From the NCBI GenBank assembly GCA_050743125.1, contig JBOGEB010000001.1, positions 41,472 to 105,471 on the forward strand: a stretch of DNA of 64,000 nucleotides, in the 5' to 3' direction. This stretch comes from JBOGEB01 sp050743125 (lineage in GTDB: Bacteria > Actinomycetota > Nitriliruptoria > Euzebyales > Egibacteraceae). Shown here in pieces: positions 1 to 7,043 of the stretch (position 1 is its first letter; each line of letters begins with the position of its first letter). Both the position numbers and the translations under genes were made by a program. The notes under the pieces are model-generated. The model was not told the DNA's origin. It saw nothing but the letters and a program-made list of their open reading frames with translations, and ran no database searches.

Positions 1-786
1 GGACAGGGGAATGGACGGCAGCTCGACTGGCAGGCGCCACCAGCCGTCGTCGCCGCATTCCATAAATGGCAGCATCCGCCAGAAGGCGAACGGCCACTCG
101 TGGAGGAACTCGACGCACAGGCCGGCGTCGACCAGCGAGCTCACGATCTCGCCGAGGCCATGGCCCCAGGCGTACTCGACGCTCGTGATCTGTGCGTCCG
201 GCACGGCGCACGTGCTCTGATACTCGAACCGCAACGGCTCGACCTGCTCGAAGTAGGGGTAGCGGGGCCGCAGGACGGGCTCGGTCACCTCGTTGTCGAA
301 GATCCACGCGGTCGGGTGGACCTCGAACAGGTAGAAGAGCCCACCCGGGGCGACGAAGTGTGCGACGACCTCGGCCCAGCGTCGCAGGTCGGGCAGCCAG
401 CCGAGCACGCCGCGGGAGGTGTAGACGACATCGAACGTCCCGGTTAGGACGCGGGGGAGGTCGTAGACGTTCGACTCAGCGAACGTTGCGGGCAGCTCCA
501 GCTCGGCAGCGAGCGTCCGCGCGATCGTCACGGCCTCACTGGAGAAATCCATGCCGGTAACACTCGCGCCCAGGCGCGCCCAGGACAGCGTGTCGATCCC
601 CACGTGACTTTGGAGGTGGAGCAGCGACTTGCCGGCGACGTCACCGACCTCCTCACGCTCCAGCTTCGGGATCCGCACGCCGCCGCGCCGGAAGCCTTCA
701 AGGTCGTAGAAGGTCGACTCGGCTTTCAGCGGCGCCCACACGTCCCACTGCCGCTGGTTCGCCTCCATGCATGTATCGGCGTCCAT
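1..786 (-). CDS. Class I SAM-dependent methyltransferase (3' end outside window)
   Basis: I translated the minus strand from the ATG at 786. The frame stays open to base 1, so the C-terminus is missing. The first ~50 residues (with QRQWDVWAP and a Phe-Tyr-Asp segment) resemble the N-terminus of stand-alone class I methyltransferases. The SAM-binding glycine motif is degenerate (LLHLQSHVGIDTLSWARLG, about residues 55-73), followed by an acidic post-II residue in VTGMDFSSEAV and a motif IV-like FDVVYTSRGVLGWLPDL. The family transfers a methyl group from SAM; the substrate cannot be read from sequence. The gene starts 3 bases after the stop of the YcaO gene and is surely co-transcribed with it, which suggests the modified peptide, or an intermediate, as substrate. 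That last step is inference from position only. Confidence 0.8.
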   Translation of the reverse strand, partial: MDADTCMEANQRQWDVWAPLKAESTFYDLEGFRRGGVRIPKLEREEVGDVAGKSLLHLQSHVGIDTLSWARLGASVTGMDFSSEAVTIARTLAAELELPATFAESNVYDLPRVLTGTFDVVYTSRGVLGWLPDLRRWAEVVAHFVAPGGLFYLFEVHPTAWIFDNEVTEPVLRPRYPYFEQVEPLRFEYQSTCAVPDAQITSVEYAWGHGLGEIVSSLVDAGLCVEFLHEWPFAFWRMLPFMECGDDGWWRLPVELPSIPLS

Positions 787-789
787 GAG

Positions 790-2112
790 TTATCCGAACG
801 GGTGAGGAGGCGGCGGCCGGCGCCCGTCGGGCTGGCAGGGCAGGGGCGCACAGCGTTCGTCGGCCGGCAGCCGGTACGCCCCGGGCACCACGACACGGAC
901 GACGGTGACGCCATCGGCACGCAGCTCGGGCGTGGTGGTGCTCACCACAACGACGTCCTCACCGGTGTGCTCGGCGAGCAGGCGAGCGAGCAGGCGCCAG
1001 TCCGCCGTGCCGCCGGCCTCACCGGTCAACGGGCATGCCCATCCGTCGCCTGCGGTGACTTTGGCCAGCCAGTACCCGAGGCTGTCCTGGCGGTGAAACG
1101 CCAACAGCGCGTGCTCGAGTGGGCCCCGTGGCAAGACGCGTGGGCTGGCGTAGCACAGGTCCCGCCAGGCGCGCCGGGCAACGGATGTGCCCATGCTCCA
1201 GCGCACCATCAGCGCTTCGTAGGTGGCGGTCTCGATTCCCTGGGACAACGACGAGTCGTCGGCGACCACCACGCAGCGGGCCCCGAACGACTGTTGGCCA
1301 CGTTCTGCGGTATGCAAGCAGACCACGACGCAGGCCGTGTTCGCTGGGCCGGGTAAGACCAGCACCGTCGGCTCCAGCCGCAGCTCGTCGAGGGTTTGGC
1401 GAAGCGTGGGGGACAGGGACGGCTGGCGGAGCGCCAGCGCGTGAGTGTCCGTTCTGTCCGTTTGGTACCAACTGCGATAGACAAGGTCCCGCTCGAGTAC
1501 CTCCAGCAGCGCGTGGCGCACCGCAGCCTGCCACGACACGTGCGCGGACACCCCCGCGGAGCCGGCCCGGAGCATCTCCGAACAGCCCTCAGGCGGGCGA
1601 TGGTGAAGGAAGACGCTGCTGGCCGGCACCAGGATCTCTTGCTGGGTGGTGAGGGACTCGCCAACCACCCACAGCATCCGCGCCTGCCGCAGCTCCGTCG
1701 CTGCGTTGAGCTCGAGCCAGATCGCGGGGTCCACGGCCGCCGTCCCGGCACGGCGCAGCTCCTCGAACGTGGCGATGACGCCGCCTCCGGACTCGGCTGC
1801 GCGGCCGGCGAGGATGTTGCTCACGCGCTCCACCAGCTCGCCACGGGCGCGGGGGATCACCGCCTGGGCAGTGGGGCCCGCGGCGGAGCCGATCACGACC
1901 GGCGCTCCACCGCTCGCGGAGGTCGACGCGAAGGCGTGCGACCGGGCGGCTACCCTGCCGAACACCACAGCCTGGCACTCGAGGAACGGGTGGAACACCT
2001 GGACGTCCCAGACAGGGCGGTTCCCCTCAGCGGTGATCCCGCACGCGGTCTCAGTGGACGGATGCACCGCTGGCCTGTCGCTCCAGTAGATCTTCGGCTT
2101 CGGCCACGACAC
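790..2112 (-). CDS. YcaO-domain protein, putative RiPP-modifying cyclodehydratase-like enzyme
   Basis: About 440 aa from a GTG start. It carries the marks of the YcaO ATP-binding fold: an ExxER-type motif in RGELVERVSN (about residue 95), a second in the helix ALLEVLERDLV (about residues 197-207), and a third conserved helix around SQGIETATYEAL (about residue 290). The C-terminus ends in a proline-rich RRPPPPHPFG tail, matching the PxPxP/PHPFP-type tail of peptide-modifying YcaO enzymes. YcaO enzymes use ATP to activate a backbone amide, giving azolines, amidines or thioamides. No E1-like, ocin-ThiF or TfuA partner is visible, so this is a stand-alone YcaO as far as the window shows. The start overlaps the 3' end of the HEXXH gene by 62 bases, so translation is probably coupled. 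Family is confident; chemistry is unknown. Confidence 0.85.
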   Translation of the reverse strand: MSWPKPKIYWSDRPAVHPSTETACGITAEGNRPVWDVQVFHPFLECQAVVFGRVAARSHAFASTSASGGAPVVIGSAAGPTAQAVIPRARGELVERVSNILAGRAAESGGGVIATFEELRRAGTAAVDPAIWLELNAATELRQARMLWVVGESLTTQQEILVPASSVFLHHRPPEGCSEMLRAGSAGVSAHVSWQAAVRHALLEVLERDLVYRSWYQTDRTDTHALALRQPSLSPTLRQTLDELRLEPTVLVLPGPANTACVVVCLHTAERGQQSFGARCVVVADDSSLSQGIETATYEALMVRWSMGTSVARRAWRDLCYASPRVLPRGPLEHALLAFHRQDSLGYWLAKVTAGDGWACPLTGEAGGTADWRLLARLLAEHTGEDVVVVSTTTPELRADGVTVVRVVVPGAYRLPADERCAPLPCQPDGRRPPPPHPFG

Positions 2113-3109
2113 CGCGTCCGTGTTCAGTGAACCTGTCGGAGTGGCGCTGGGCGGTCTTCACCGCCTGCTCCGCCTGCCGGAGGAGGCGCTCGTGTCTGGT
2201 TCGTAGCGCCTGTCCACCGGAAAACGCGCCGTCAAGCAACCGGTCGTACAGGACGAGACAGCGAGCCAAGACGACGAGCTGCTGGAACAGCCCTGCGAGG
2301 GGACGGGGATCAGGCCGCAGTGGGGTCGTCACCAGCGGCTGGGAACCTTGGTCGACGTCGGTGAGGAAGGGGTGGGACAGGGCAGCGGCGTTGCAACGGT
2401 TGTGCGTCGCCTCGTGCACCAACGCCTCGGCCAGCCGAACATGGTGCAGCAGGCCGTCGTCTCCCGGCTCAAGCCGCTGGCTGTTCACGAAGACGGCCCC
2501 ATGGGTGGTGAAGTCGGTGAAGCCGTCGATCCCGTAACCCTGAAGGAGCGCCACCTGGCGTACCACGGCGGTCATCTCCGCCAGCATCTCCGGCCAGACG
2601 ACGGCGAGCAGGCAGCTCGCCTCGCAGAAGGTCGCACGTTGCTCGTCGCGCCAGTCCGCGACGGCCATCTCCCTCAGCTCGTCGGTCCGTCCCGGTCTCT
2701 TCGGCGTCTGGGCCACTGCCCTGACAAGGCTGTCGTGGAGGTGTGGCTCCGGCGGAGCCAGATCCACGCGCCACGTTGGGCACAGGCAGCCCTGCGCTCG
2801 CCGGACGCTGGACCGTGCCTGCTCCGCAACGTCTCGGAGCCGCGCCGCGAACTCTCCTCGCTCTTCTGAATCTTGTGTGGCCGCTCGGCGGGCTGCTTGA
2901 GCGTCATAGGCGGCTGCCACGAATCCCGGATAGCAGAGGAGGTCAAGCTCAGGCCCACCTGGACTCGACACGGTGCCCGCGAGCAACCGGCTCAGAGGCT
3001 CATCGCTGCCATCGAGCTGCGAGACGGCTTTGCTCAGCACGGTGCGTAGCAACCGAGCGACCGCCACCTGCTCAGCAACCGCTTCTGCACCGTCAGGCTG
3101 GATACGCAT
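2051..3109 (-). CDS. HEXXH-motif putative peptide-modification protein
   Basis: About 352 aa. I chose the ATG at 3109 over the in-frame ATG at 3124 because an AAAGGG Shine-Dalgarno lies 5 bases before it. The one strong motif is ALVHEATHNR, a HEXXH sequence at about residues 232-236, in a protein otherwise rich in Arg and Leu helices. That architecture matches the actinobacterial family first described as 'HEXXH motif-containing putative peptide modification protein' beside RiPP precursors. Recent work, as I recall it, treats members as alpha-ketoglutarate-dependent peptide hydroxylases rather than proteases. It is the first enzyme gene after the small peptide ORF and stem-loop and overlaps the YcaO gene. 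A zinc protease is the alternative; the lack of a secretion signal and the YcaO neighbour argue against it. Confidence 0.72.
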   Translation of the reverse strand: MRIQPDGAEAVAEQVAVARLLRTVLSKAVSQLDGSDEPLSRLLAGTVSSPGGPELDLLCYPGFVAAAYDAQAARRAATQDSEERGEFAARLRDVAEQARSSVRRAQGCLCPTWRVDLAPPEPHLHDSLVRAVAQTPKRPGRTDELREMAVADWRDEQRATFCEASCLLAVVWPEMLAEMTAVVRQVALLQGYGIDGFTDFTTHGAVFVNSQRLEPGDDGLLHHVRLAEALVHEATHNRCNAAALSHPFLTDVDQGSQPLVTTPLRPDPRPLAGLFQQLVVLARCLVLYDRLLDGAFSGGQALRTRHERLLRQAEQAVKTAQRHSDRFTEHGRGVVAEAEDLLERQASGASVH

Positions 3110-3155
3110 GCTAGCCCTTTTCATGCGCCACAGACGAGAGCCCGCGGAGATGGAT

Positions 3156-3184
3156 GGCAGGGTCAGGCGGCGCCTGACCCTGCC
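3156..3184 (-). promoter_or_regulatory. Perfect stem-loop between precursor ORF and modification genes
   Basis: GGCAGGGTCAGGC (3156-3168) and GCCTGACCCTGCC (3172-3184) form a perfect 13-bp stem with a 3-base loop. It lies just after the stop of the 29-aa ORF and 47 bases before the HEXXH start. No U-tract follows on either strand. A partial terminator or 3' stabiliser at this position is common in peptide operons, where it lets the small precursor message outnumber the enzyme message. That role is inference. Confidence 0.75.
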
Positions 3185-3191
3185 GAAATGT

Positions 3192-3281
3192 TCACTCAGG
3201 TATGTCGACGAGCAGCGCGTACTCCGGCAGCTCCTCCTCGCTCACCTGCTCGACGACTTCCTCCGGGCTGTACTCGGCCAT
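3192..3281 (-). CDS. Small acidic peptide, candidate RiPP precursor (29 aa)
   Basis: The ATG at 3281 is preceded by GGAGG at 6-base spacing. Of its 29 codons, 26 end in G or C, a strong coding signature at this length. The peptide is very acidic (nine Glu and one Asp), begins MAEYSPEEVVEQ and ends YALLVDIPE. An in-frame ATG at 3326 would add 15 residues including a Cys, but it has a poorer ribosome site. Size, charge, its place as a promoter-proximal ORF, and the hairpin separating it from the enzymes all fit a leader-type precursor. The short core has almost no Ser, Thr or Cys, so azoline formation is not the obvious outcome. Beta-hydroxylation of the Asp or backbone amidine/thioamide chemistry would fit better. 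I recognise no family. Confidence 0.6.
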   Translation of the reverse strand: MAEYSPEEVVEQVSEEELPEYALLVDIPE

Positions 3282-3418
3282 GGCAACCTCCGTGCAGAAG
3301 TGGTTGGAGACGGCATCAGCGATCATCCAGTGACCCAGACGACCTCATTCAAGCAAGCCGGAACTTCGTCGAGATCGCGCAGAACCCTCACCGCCTTCCG
3401 GCGCGGCGGCGGAGACCG

Positions 3419-3535
3419 TCATGCATCAGTGGGCTGACAGGCGGCCGGCATTTCGGGCGGGGGCATCTCGTCGCCCAGGACATCAGGCGAGATGGACGGC
3501 TGCGGCGGCGGCCTGTCGTCTGTTGAGTCTAGCAA
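3419..3535 (-). CDS. Possible second small ORF (38 aa, TTG start)
   Basis: This frame opens at a TTG (3533-3535) with AGGAGG about 11 bases upstream, which is rather long spacing, and closes at 3419. The product would be acidic and proline-rich (segments DDRPPP, SPDVLGDEMPPPEMP and a Cys near the C-terminus, AACQPTDA). Third-position GC is about 73 percent, only slightly above background, so coding is uncertain. Alternative overlapping frames (ATG at 3422, 3426, 3466, 3483) give 12-31 aa with worse codon statistics. If real it is the first gene of the peptide operon and could be a second precursor or a leader ORF. Confidence 0.3.
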   Translation of the reverse strand: MLDSTDDRPPPQPSISPDVLGDEMPPPEMPAACQPTDA

Positions 3536-3545
3536 AGACTACCAA

Positions 3546-3660
3546 GCCTCCTATGAGGCGGCAAGAGCCCAAGTGACTCGTTATTCGCTGTTATACTAGT
3601 ACGGTAGTAGCGTTCACTCATTGCAGTAAGCGATGTTTTATCTCGATAATATAATAAAGC
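3546..3660 (-). promoter_or_regulatory. AT-rich promoter/operator region of the peptide operon
   Basis: This is one of the few AT-rich stretches of the window. It holds an inverted repeat TACTA-GTACGG-TAGTA at 3594-3609, overlapping the TAGTAT of a -10-like sequence on the minus strand. A small hairpin GCCTC-CTAT-GAGGC at 3546-3559 includes the AGGAGG upstream of the first small ORF. A convincing -35 is not visible. The repeat would suit a dimeric regulator, but none is encoded nearby. The rest of 3125-3678 is the two small ORFs and the stem-loop. Confidence 0.45.
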
Positions 3661-3678
3661 GGCTAGTGTCCTAAAATC

Positions 3679-5295
3679 TCAGCCGAGGCTGTGGGCGGTG
3701 CGGCGGGTTTCCTGGGCGCGTTCGGCGTCGAGGCGTTCGAGGGCGGCTGAGCTGTGGTCGACGAAGGTCATCATGTCGGCGACCGTTTGGTGGCCGGCGT
3801 GCTCGGCGATGAGGGTGTGCATGCGCTGGCAGATCCGCCGGTACGAGGGGTGGCCTTGCGGGGTGGTGCGCAGCTCGAGCATCTGCATGGCGGCGCGGGC
3901 GTTGAGCTGGATGGAGTAGCGGATCCGCCAGGCGAGCCCCACGGCGTACTGGGCCTGGCGTGGGAGGTCGGGGTGCAGGCGTTCCCACAGCGCGGCCTGG
4001 CGGGCCATGGTCTGGTGCCAGGTGGTCTCGACGCCTGCGTCGGTGACCTCGGCGGGCAGGTCGTAGCCGTGGCGGGGGGAGAGGTCCTGCCATTCGACGG
4101 TGAGCATGCGGTGCCGCTGGAGGTCGCGGAAGGCGCCGTAGTCGCTGCAGATGTCGAAGCGGTAGACGATGCGCTCGAGCGCGCGGCCGGGTTTGTGCCG
4201 GCGGTTGCGCCGGTCGCCGGCGTAGGCGCGGACCACGCTGGCGCGCTCCTCGGCGGTCATGCGCGTCACGAGGTCGCGGAGTTGGCTCTCGGGCAGGTGG
4301 CTGTGCGGGTAGAGCATGCCTGTGGCCAGCTCGACGTCGGCGTGGGGTGTCCAGGACACCAGCTGCACGTCGGGCGCTGGCGCCGGGGCGACGTCGGCGA
4401 GCAGCGCCTGGGCGACCGCGCGGGTCTCCACCCGCCGCGCGGCCAGGTACTCGGTCCAGACCCCGCCCCGGTCGGGCCGGTCGACCCGCACGAGGAACGA
4501 CGGGATCACCCGGCGCAGCTCGGCGAGCATGAGGTCGCCGACCGCGCGCGCCTCAGCCAGCTCGTGCCCGCCCAGGCGGAGCAGGAGCTGCTCGTAGGAC
4601 TGGCCGCTCGCGAAGATTCCCACGTTCGAGACGGTCGCCGCGGGCAGCAGCCCGCGCAGGACGTCGCAGACCTTGGCGCGGACCGCGTTGCGGTAGGCGA
4701 CGTCGGAGGTCGTCGCATCCTGCGGGAAGCGCTGTCGCGCCCACGCCTCCAGCGGGTCGAACAGCGCCGAGTACGCACCGAAGACCGCGTCGAGTTCGGT
4801 CTCGTAGGCGGCTGCGTGCGACGAGGCCGCGATGTCGGGATCCCGGTAGTAGCGGTAACGGCCGCCGGGCCGGTCGTCGTAGCGCATGTAGCGGGTCGAC
4901 TGCTCCAGATAAGCGGCCAGCCGGCCCCACTCGAGCACCTTGGTCAGCAGGTTCGACGCCTGCTCCACCGCCACGTGCGCCCCGCCGAGCTGCGCAACCG
5001 AGTCGTCCCCGTACTCGGCGAACACCCGCTCGTACAGCCGGCCCGCGCGAGTCGCCGCCTCGTCAACCAGGTTGGGCCGCTCACCGTCAGCCGGATCGTC
5101 GAGTTCGGCCGCGAACTCGTCGAGCAACAACCGCCGCAGGCTCTTCGGCGACCGCGAGTACCGTGCGAACAATGCCCCCTTCACAACCTCTGGCAGGTTC
5201 ACCAGCGCGAACACCGGCCGGCTCGTGTTCGTCACATACCGGCTGAGCACCGCCTGCTCCTCAGGCGTGAATTCCTCGATCACGTACGGGTGCAT
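3679..5295 (-). CDS. Tandem-domain ThyX-like protein (FAD-dependent thymidylate synthase family)
   Basis: 538 aa, about twice the length of ThyX (220-280 aa). The C-terminal half holds a diverged ThyX signature, RHRMLTVEWQDLSPRHGY (RHR at about residues 394-396), followed by a helical LNARAAMQMLELRTTPQGH region typical of the dUMP-binding face. The N-terminal half repeats the fold in worn form, with EQSTRYMRYDD (about 131-141) and an RNAVRAKVCDVLRGLLP helix (about 202). ThyX makes dTMP from dUMP with methylene-tetrahydrofolate and FAD. Ser and Asn positions of the canonical RHRxxSxNExSxR are changed (Thr and Trp), so activity is unproven. thyX is next to dapB in many actinobacteria, so this may be the resident thymidylate synthase or a paralogue replacing it. 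It is divergent from the HTH gene at 5396. Confidence 0.72.
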   Translation of the reverse strand: MHPYVIEEFTPEEQAVLSRYVTNTSRPVFALVNLPEVVKGALFARYSRSPKSLRRLLLDEFAAELDDPADGERPNLVDEAATRAGRLYERVFAEYGDDSVAQLGGAHVAVEQASNLLTKVLEWGRLAAYLEQSTRYMRYDDRPGGRYRYYRDPDIAASSHAAAYETELDAVFGAYSALFDPLEAWARQRFPQDATTSDVAYRNAVRAKVCDVLRGLLPAATVSNVGIFASGQSYEQLLLRLGGHELAEARAVGDLMLAELRRVIPSFLVRVDRPDRGGVWTEYLAARRVETRAVAQALLADVAPAPAPDVQLVSWTPHADVELATGMLYPHSHLPESQLRDLVTRMTAEERASVVRAYAGDRRNRRHKPGRALERIVYRFDICSDYGAFRDLQRHRMLTVEWQDLSPRHGYDLPAEVTDAGVETTWHQTMARQAALWERLHPDLPRQAQYAVGLAWRIRYSIQLNARAAMQMLELRTTPQGHPSYRRICQRMHTLIAEHAGHQTVADMMTFVDHSSAALERLDAERAQETRRTAHSLG

Positions 5296-5348
5296 GTGGG
5301 GAGTCTACGAAGCCGGGCGGCGGAGCTCGGGGGCCAGCGGCGCACCAG

Positions 5349-5392
5349 GTCAACTAATGTTGACGCCTGGTACTCCGTCAATGTACATTGAC
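5349..5392 (+). promoter_or_regulatory. Two matching palindromes overlapping a leaderless promoter
   Basis: GTCAACTAATGTTGAC (5349-5364) and GTCAATGTACATTGAC (5377-5392) are both perfect inverted repeats of the form GTCAA-N6-TTGAC, with centres 28 bp apart. The first overlaps a -35 (TTGACG, 5360-5365). The second overlaps a -10 (TACATT, 5384-5389) with an 18-bp spacer. Transcription would then begin near the A of the ATG at 5396, giving a leaderless message. This looks like an autoregulated operator pair for the HTH protein encoded next, though divergent control of the ThyX-like gene is also possible. Confidence 0.65.
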
Positions 5393-5395
5393 GGC

Positions 5396-5626
5396 ATGAG
5401 TAAGACGAGCGTGCTGGCCGAGGCCGCAAGCAGCCGGGATCCCGCCGTAGGGTTACGCGCGGTCGCCTCCCTGCGGCTGCTCATCGAGCAGCTCGAGACG
5501 TTGCAGGTCGACAACGCCCGGGAACAAGGGTGGTCCTGGCAGCAGATCGCGACGGCGTTAGGCGTGAGCAAGCAGGCGGTGCACAAGAAGCATGCCGGCC
5601 GATGGACCCTCAGACGGGAGCGGTGA
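5396..5626 (+). CDS. Small helix-turn-helix regulator
   Basis: 76 aa from the ATG at 5396, which is the predicted transcription start. An upstream in-frame ATG at 5381 lies inside the -10/operator and is unlikely to be used. Residues ~44-70 form a clear HTH: REQGWSWQQIATALGVSKQA followed by VHKKHAGRW. This is the small AsnC/sigma-region-4-like HTH type found next to Clp-N proteins in actinobacteria. The helix before it (LRLLIEQLETLQVDNA) may dimerise. The gene ends 2 bases before the Clp-N gene, so the two are one transcript. Probable role: repressor or activator of this pair acting on the two palindromes. This is inference. Confidence 0.85.
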   Translation: MSKTSVLAEAASSRDPAVGLRAVASLRLLIEQLETLQVDNAREQGWSWQQIATALGVSKQAVHKKHAGRWTLRRER

Positions 5627-5628
5627 CA

Positions 5629-6204
5629 ATGTTCGAGCGCTTCACTGGCAGAGCACGCCAGGTCGTTGTTCTGGCTCAAGAGGAGGCCCGGCGTCTGGGT
5701 CATAGCGCCATCGGGACCGAGCACGTGCTGCTCGGGTTGCTCGCCGAGGGCTGCGGTGTCGCCGCCCAGACCCTCGCCAACCTGGGGCTGTCGCAGGAGG
5801 CGACGCGCCGCGCGATCGTCGAGATGGTCGGTGCCGGGCCCCTGACCGAGCCCGACCCCAAGGCGCTGGAGGCGATCGGTATCGACCTCGAGGCAGTCCG
5901 GCGCAAAGTTGAGGAGACCTTCGGGCTGGGAGCACTGGAACGGGCCGGTCGCCGTAAGGCGTGCCGACACGACCTCCGGACCGGCCACCTCCCGTTCACG
6001 CCGAGCGCCAAGAAGGCGCTCGAGCTGGCGCTGCGCGAAGCCCTGCGCCTCAAGGACCGCGGCATCGACACCGAACACATCCTGCTCGGTCTCCTCCGTG
6101 AGGCCGAGGGGATCGCGGCCCAGCTCCTCCACCGCGCCGGGATCGACCTGTCCACCGCCCAGGCCAAGGTGCTCGAGTTGCGCTACGAGGCTGACGCCAG
6201 CTGA
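5629..6204 (+). CDS. Clp N-terminal domain protein (double Clp-N repeat, no ATPase)
   Basis: 191 aa from the ATG at 5629. The N-terminal Clp-N repeat begins MFERFTGRARQVVVLAQEEA and contains IGTEHVLLGLL (about residues 28-38). The second repeat is at residues ~125-185, with TPSAKKALELALREAL and IDTEHILLGLL. There is no AAA+ domain, so it is not ClpC itself. Such stand-alone Clp-N proteins may bind substrates or adaptor proteins of ClpC; their function is not firmly established. A central linker (about residues 72-120) contains a basic stretch, AGRRKACRHD. It is co-transcribed with the HTH gene, with 2 bases between them. The two ends of the protein align well with ClpC N-domains, so family assignment is solid. 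Confidence 0.85.
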   Translation: MFERFTGRARQVVVLAQEEARRLGHSAIGTEHVLLGLLAEGCGVAAQTLANLGLSQEATRRAIVEMVGAGPLTEPDPKALEAIGIDLEAVRRKVEETFGLGALERAGRRKACRHDLRTGHLPFTPSAKKALELALREALRLKDRGIDTEHILLGLLREAEGIAAQLLHRAGIDLSTAQAKVLELRYEADAS

Positions 6205-6312
6205 CCGGGCCGCCCTCTGTCGTGGTTGCAACGTTCCTCCGCTAGCGAAGGAAGGTGCGAGGTCAACGGCTGATTACCTGAACTCCGATCGAGGCAGCTA
6301 TCCCGCCACCTA

Positions 6313-7038
6313 TCAGCCGAGCAGGGCGTCCAGGCCCACCGTCAACCCCGGCAGAGACGCCACGCGTTTGATCGCGAGCAGCACTCCGGGCATGAACGAC
6401 GAGCGGTCGATCGAGTCGTGGCGGATGCGCAGGGTCTGGCCGGGGCCGCCGAAGACCACCTCATGGGAGGCGACGATGCCGGGAAGGCGCACGCTGTGTA
6501 CCGGTACGCCGTCAACCGCCAACCCCCTGGCAGGGTGATCGGGCGGGGCCGGGATCGGAGCGCCGAGACCATTTTTCGCCCGCGCGGCGCCGATCATTCG
6601 TGCGGTCCGCAGGGCGGTGCCGCTGGGGGCGTCGACCTTGCGCTCGTGGTGGAGCTCGATGACCTCGGCGAGGTCGAAGTGCCGCGCGCACAGCTCCGCC
6701 ATCCGCATCATCAGCACGGCGCCGACCGCGAAGTTCGGCGCGACGAAGCAGTTGGCTGGGCCGGCGATTCCGGCGAGCTCCTCCAGATCGGCGTCTGACA
6801 ACCCGGTCGCCCCCACGACCGTGTGGACGCCGCGCTCCAGCAGCCAGACGGTGTTCGCCTTCACGCTGGTCGGCACCGTGAACTCGACCGCCACGTCGGC
6901 GCCCGCGTCCAGCACCAAGCCCAGCCCGTCGGTTGAGCCAATGCGGGCGACGAGCTCAAGCTCAGGGTCGGCCTCGACGGCGGCGCACACCGTCGAGCCC
7001 ATCCGCCCTCTGTAGCCGATCACCGCGACCCGCAGCAC
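6313..7038 (-). CDS. dapB: 4-hydroxy-tetrahydrodipicolinate reductase
   Basis: 241 aa, the usual length for actinobacterial DapB. The NAD(P)H-binding motif is at the N-terminus (VAVIGYRGRMGSTV). The catalytic and substrate motif ELHHERKVDAPSGTAL is at about residues 127-142; its His pair, Lys and SGT residues bind and protonate dihydrodipicolinate. The enzyme reduces hydroxy-tetrahydrodipicolinate in the lysine and meso-diaminopimelate pathway, feeding peptidoglycan. It starts from GTG, 5 bases after the stop of the M16 peptidase gene, in the conserved pnp-M16-dapB order. The 3' end converges with the Clp-N gene. Confidence 0.96.
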   Translation of the reverse strand: MLRVAVIGYRGRMGSTVCAAVEADPELELVARIGSTDGLGLVLDAGADVAVEFTVPTSVKANTVWLLERGVHTVVGATGLSDADLEELAGIAGPANCFVAPNFAVGAVLMMRMAELCARHFDLAEVIELHHERKVDAPSGTALRTARMIGAARAKNGLGAPIPAPPDHPARGLAVDGVPVHSVRLPGIVASHEVVFGGPGQTLRIRHDSIDRSSFMPGVLLAIKRVASLPGLTVGLDALLG

Positions 7039-7043
7039 GCTGA

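Noticed and set aside
3345..3426. Other tiny ORFs between the peptide gene and the promoter (starts at 3348, 3422, 3426)
   Set aside because: They are 10-25 codons with no ribosome site and no GC bias at third positions.
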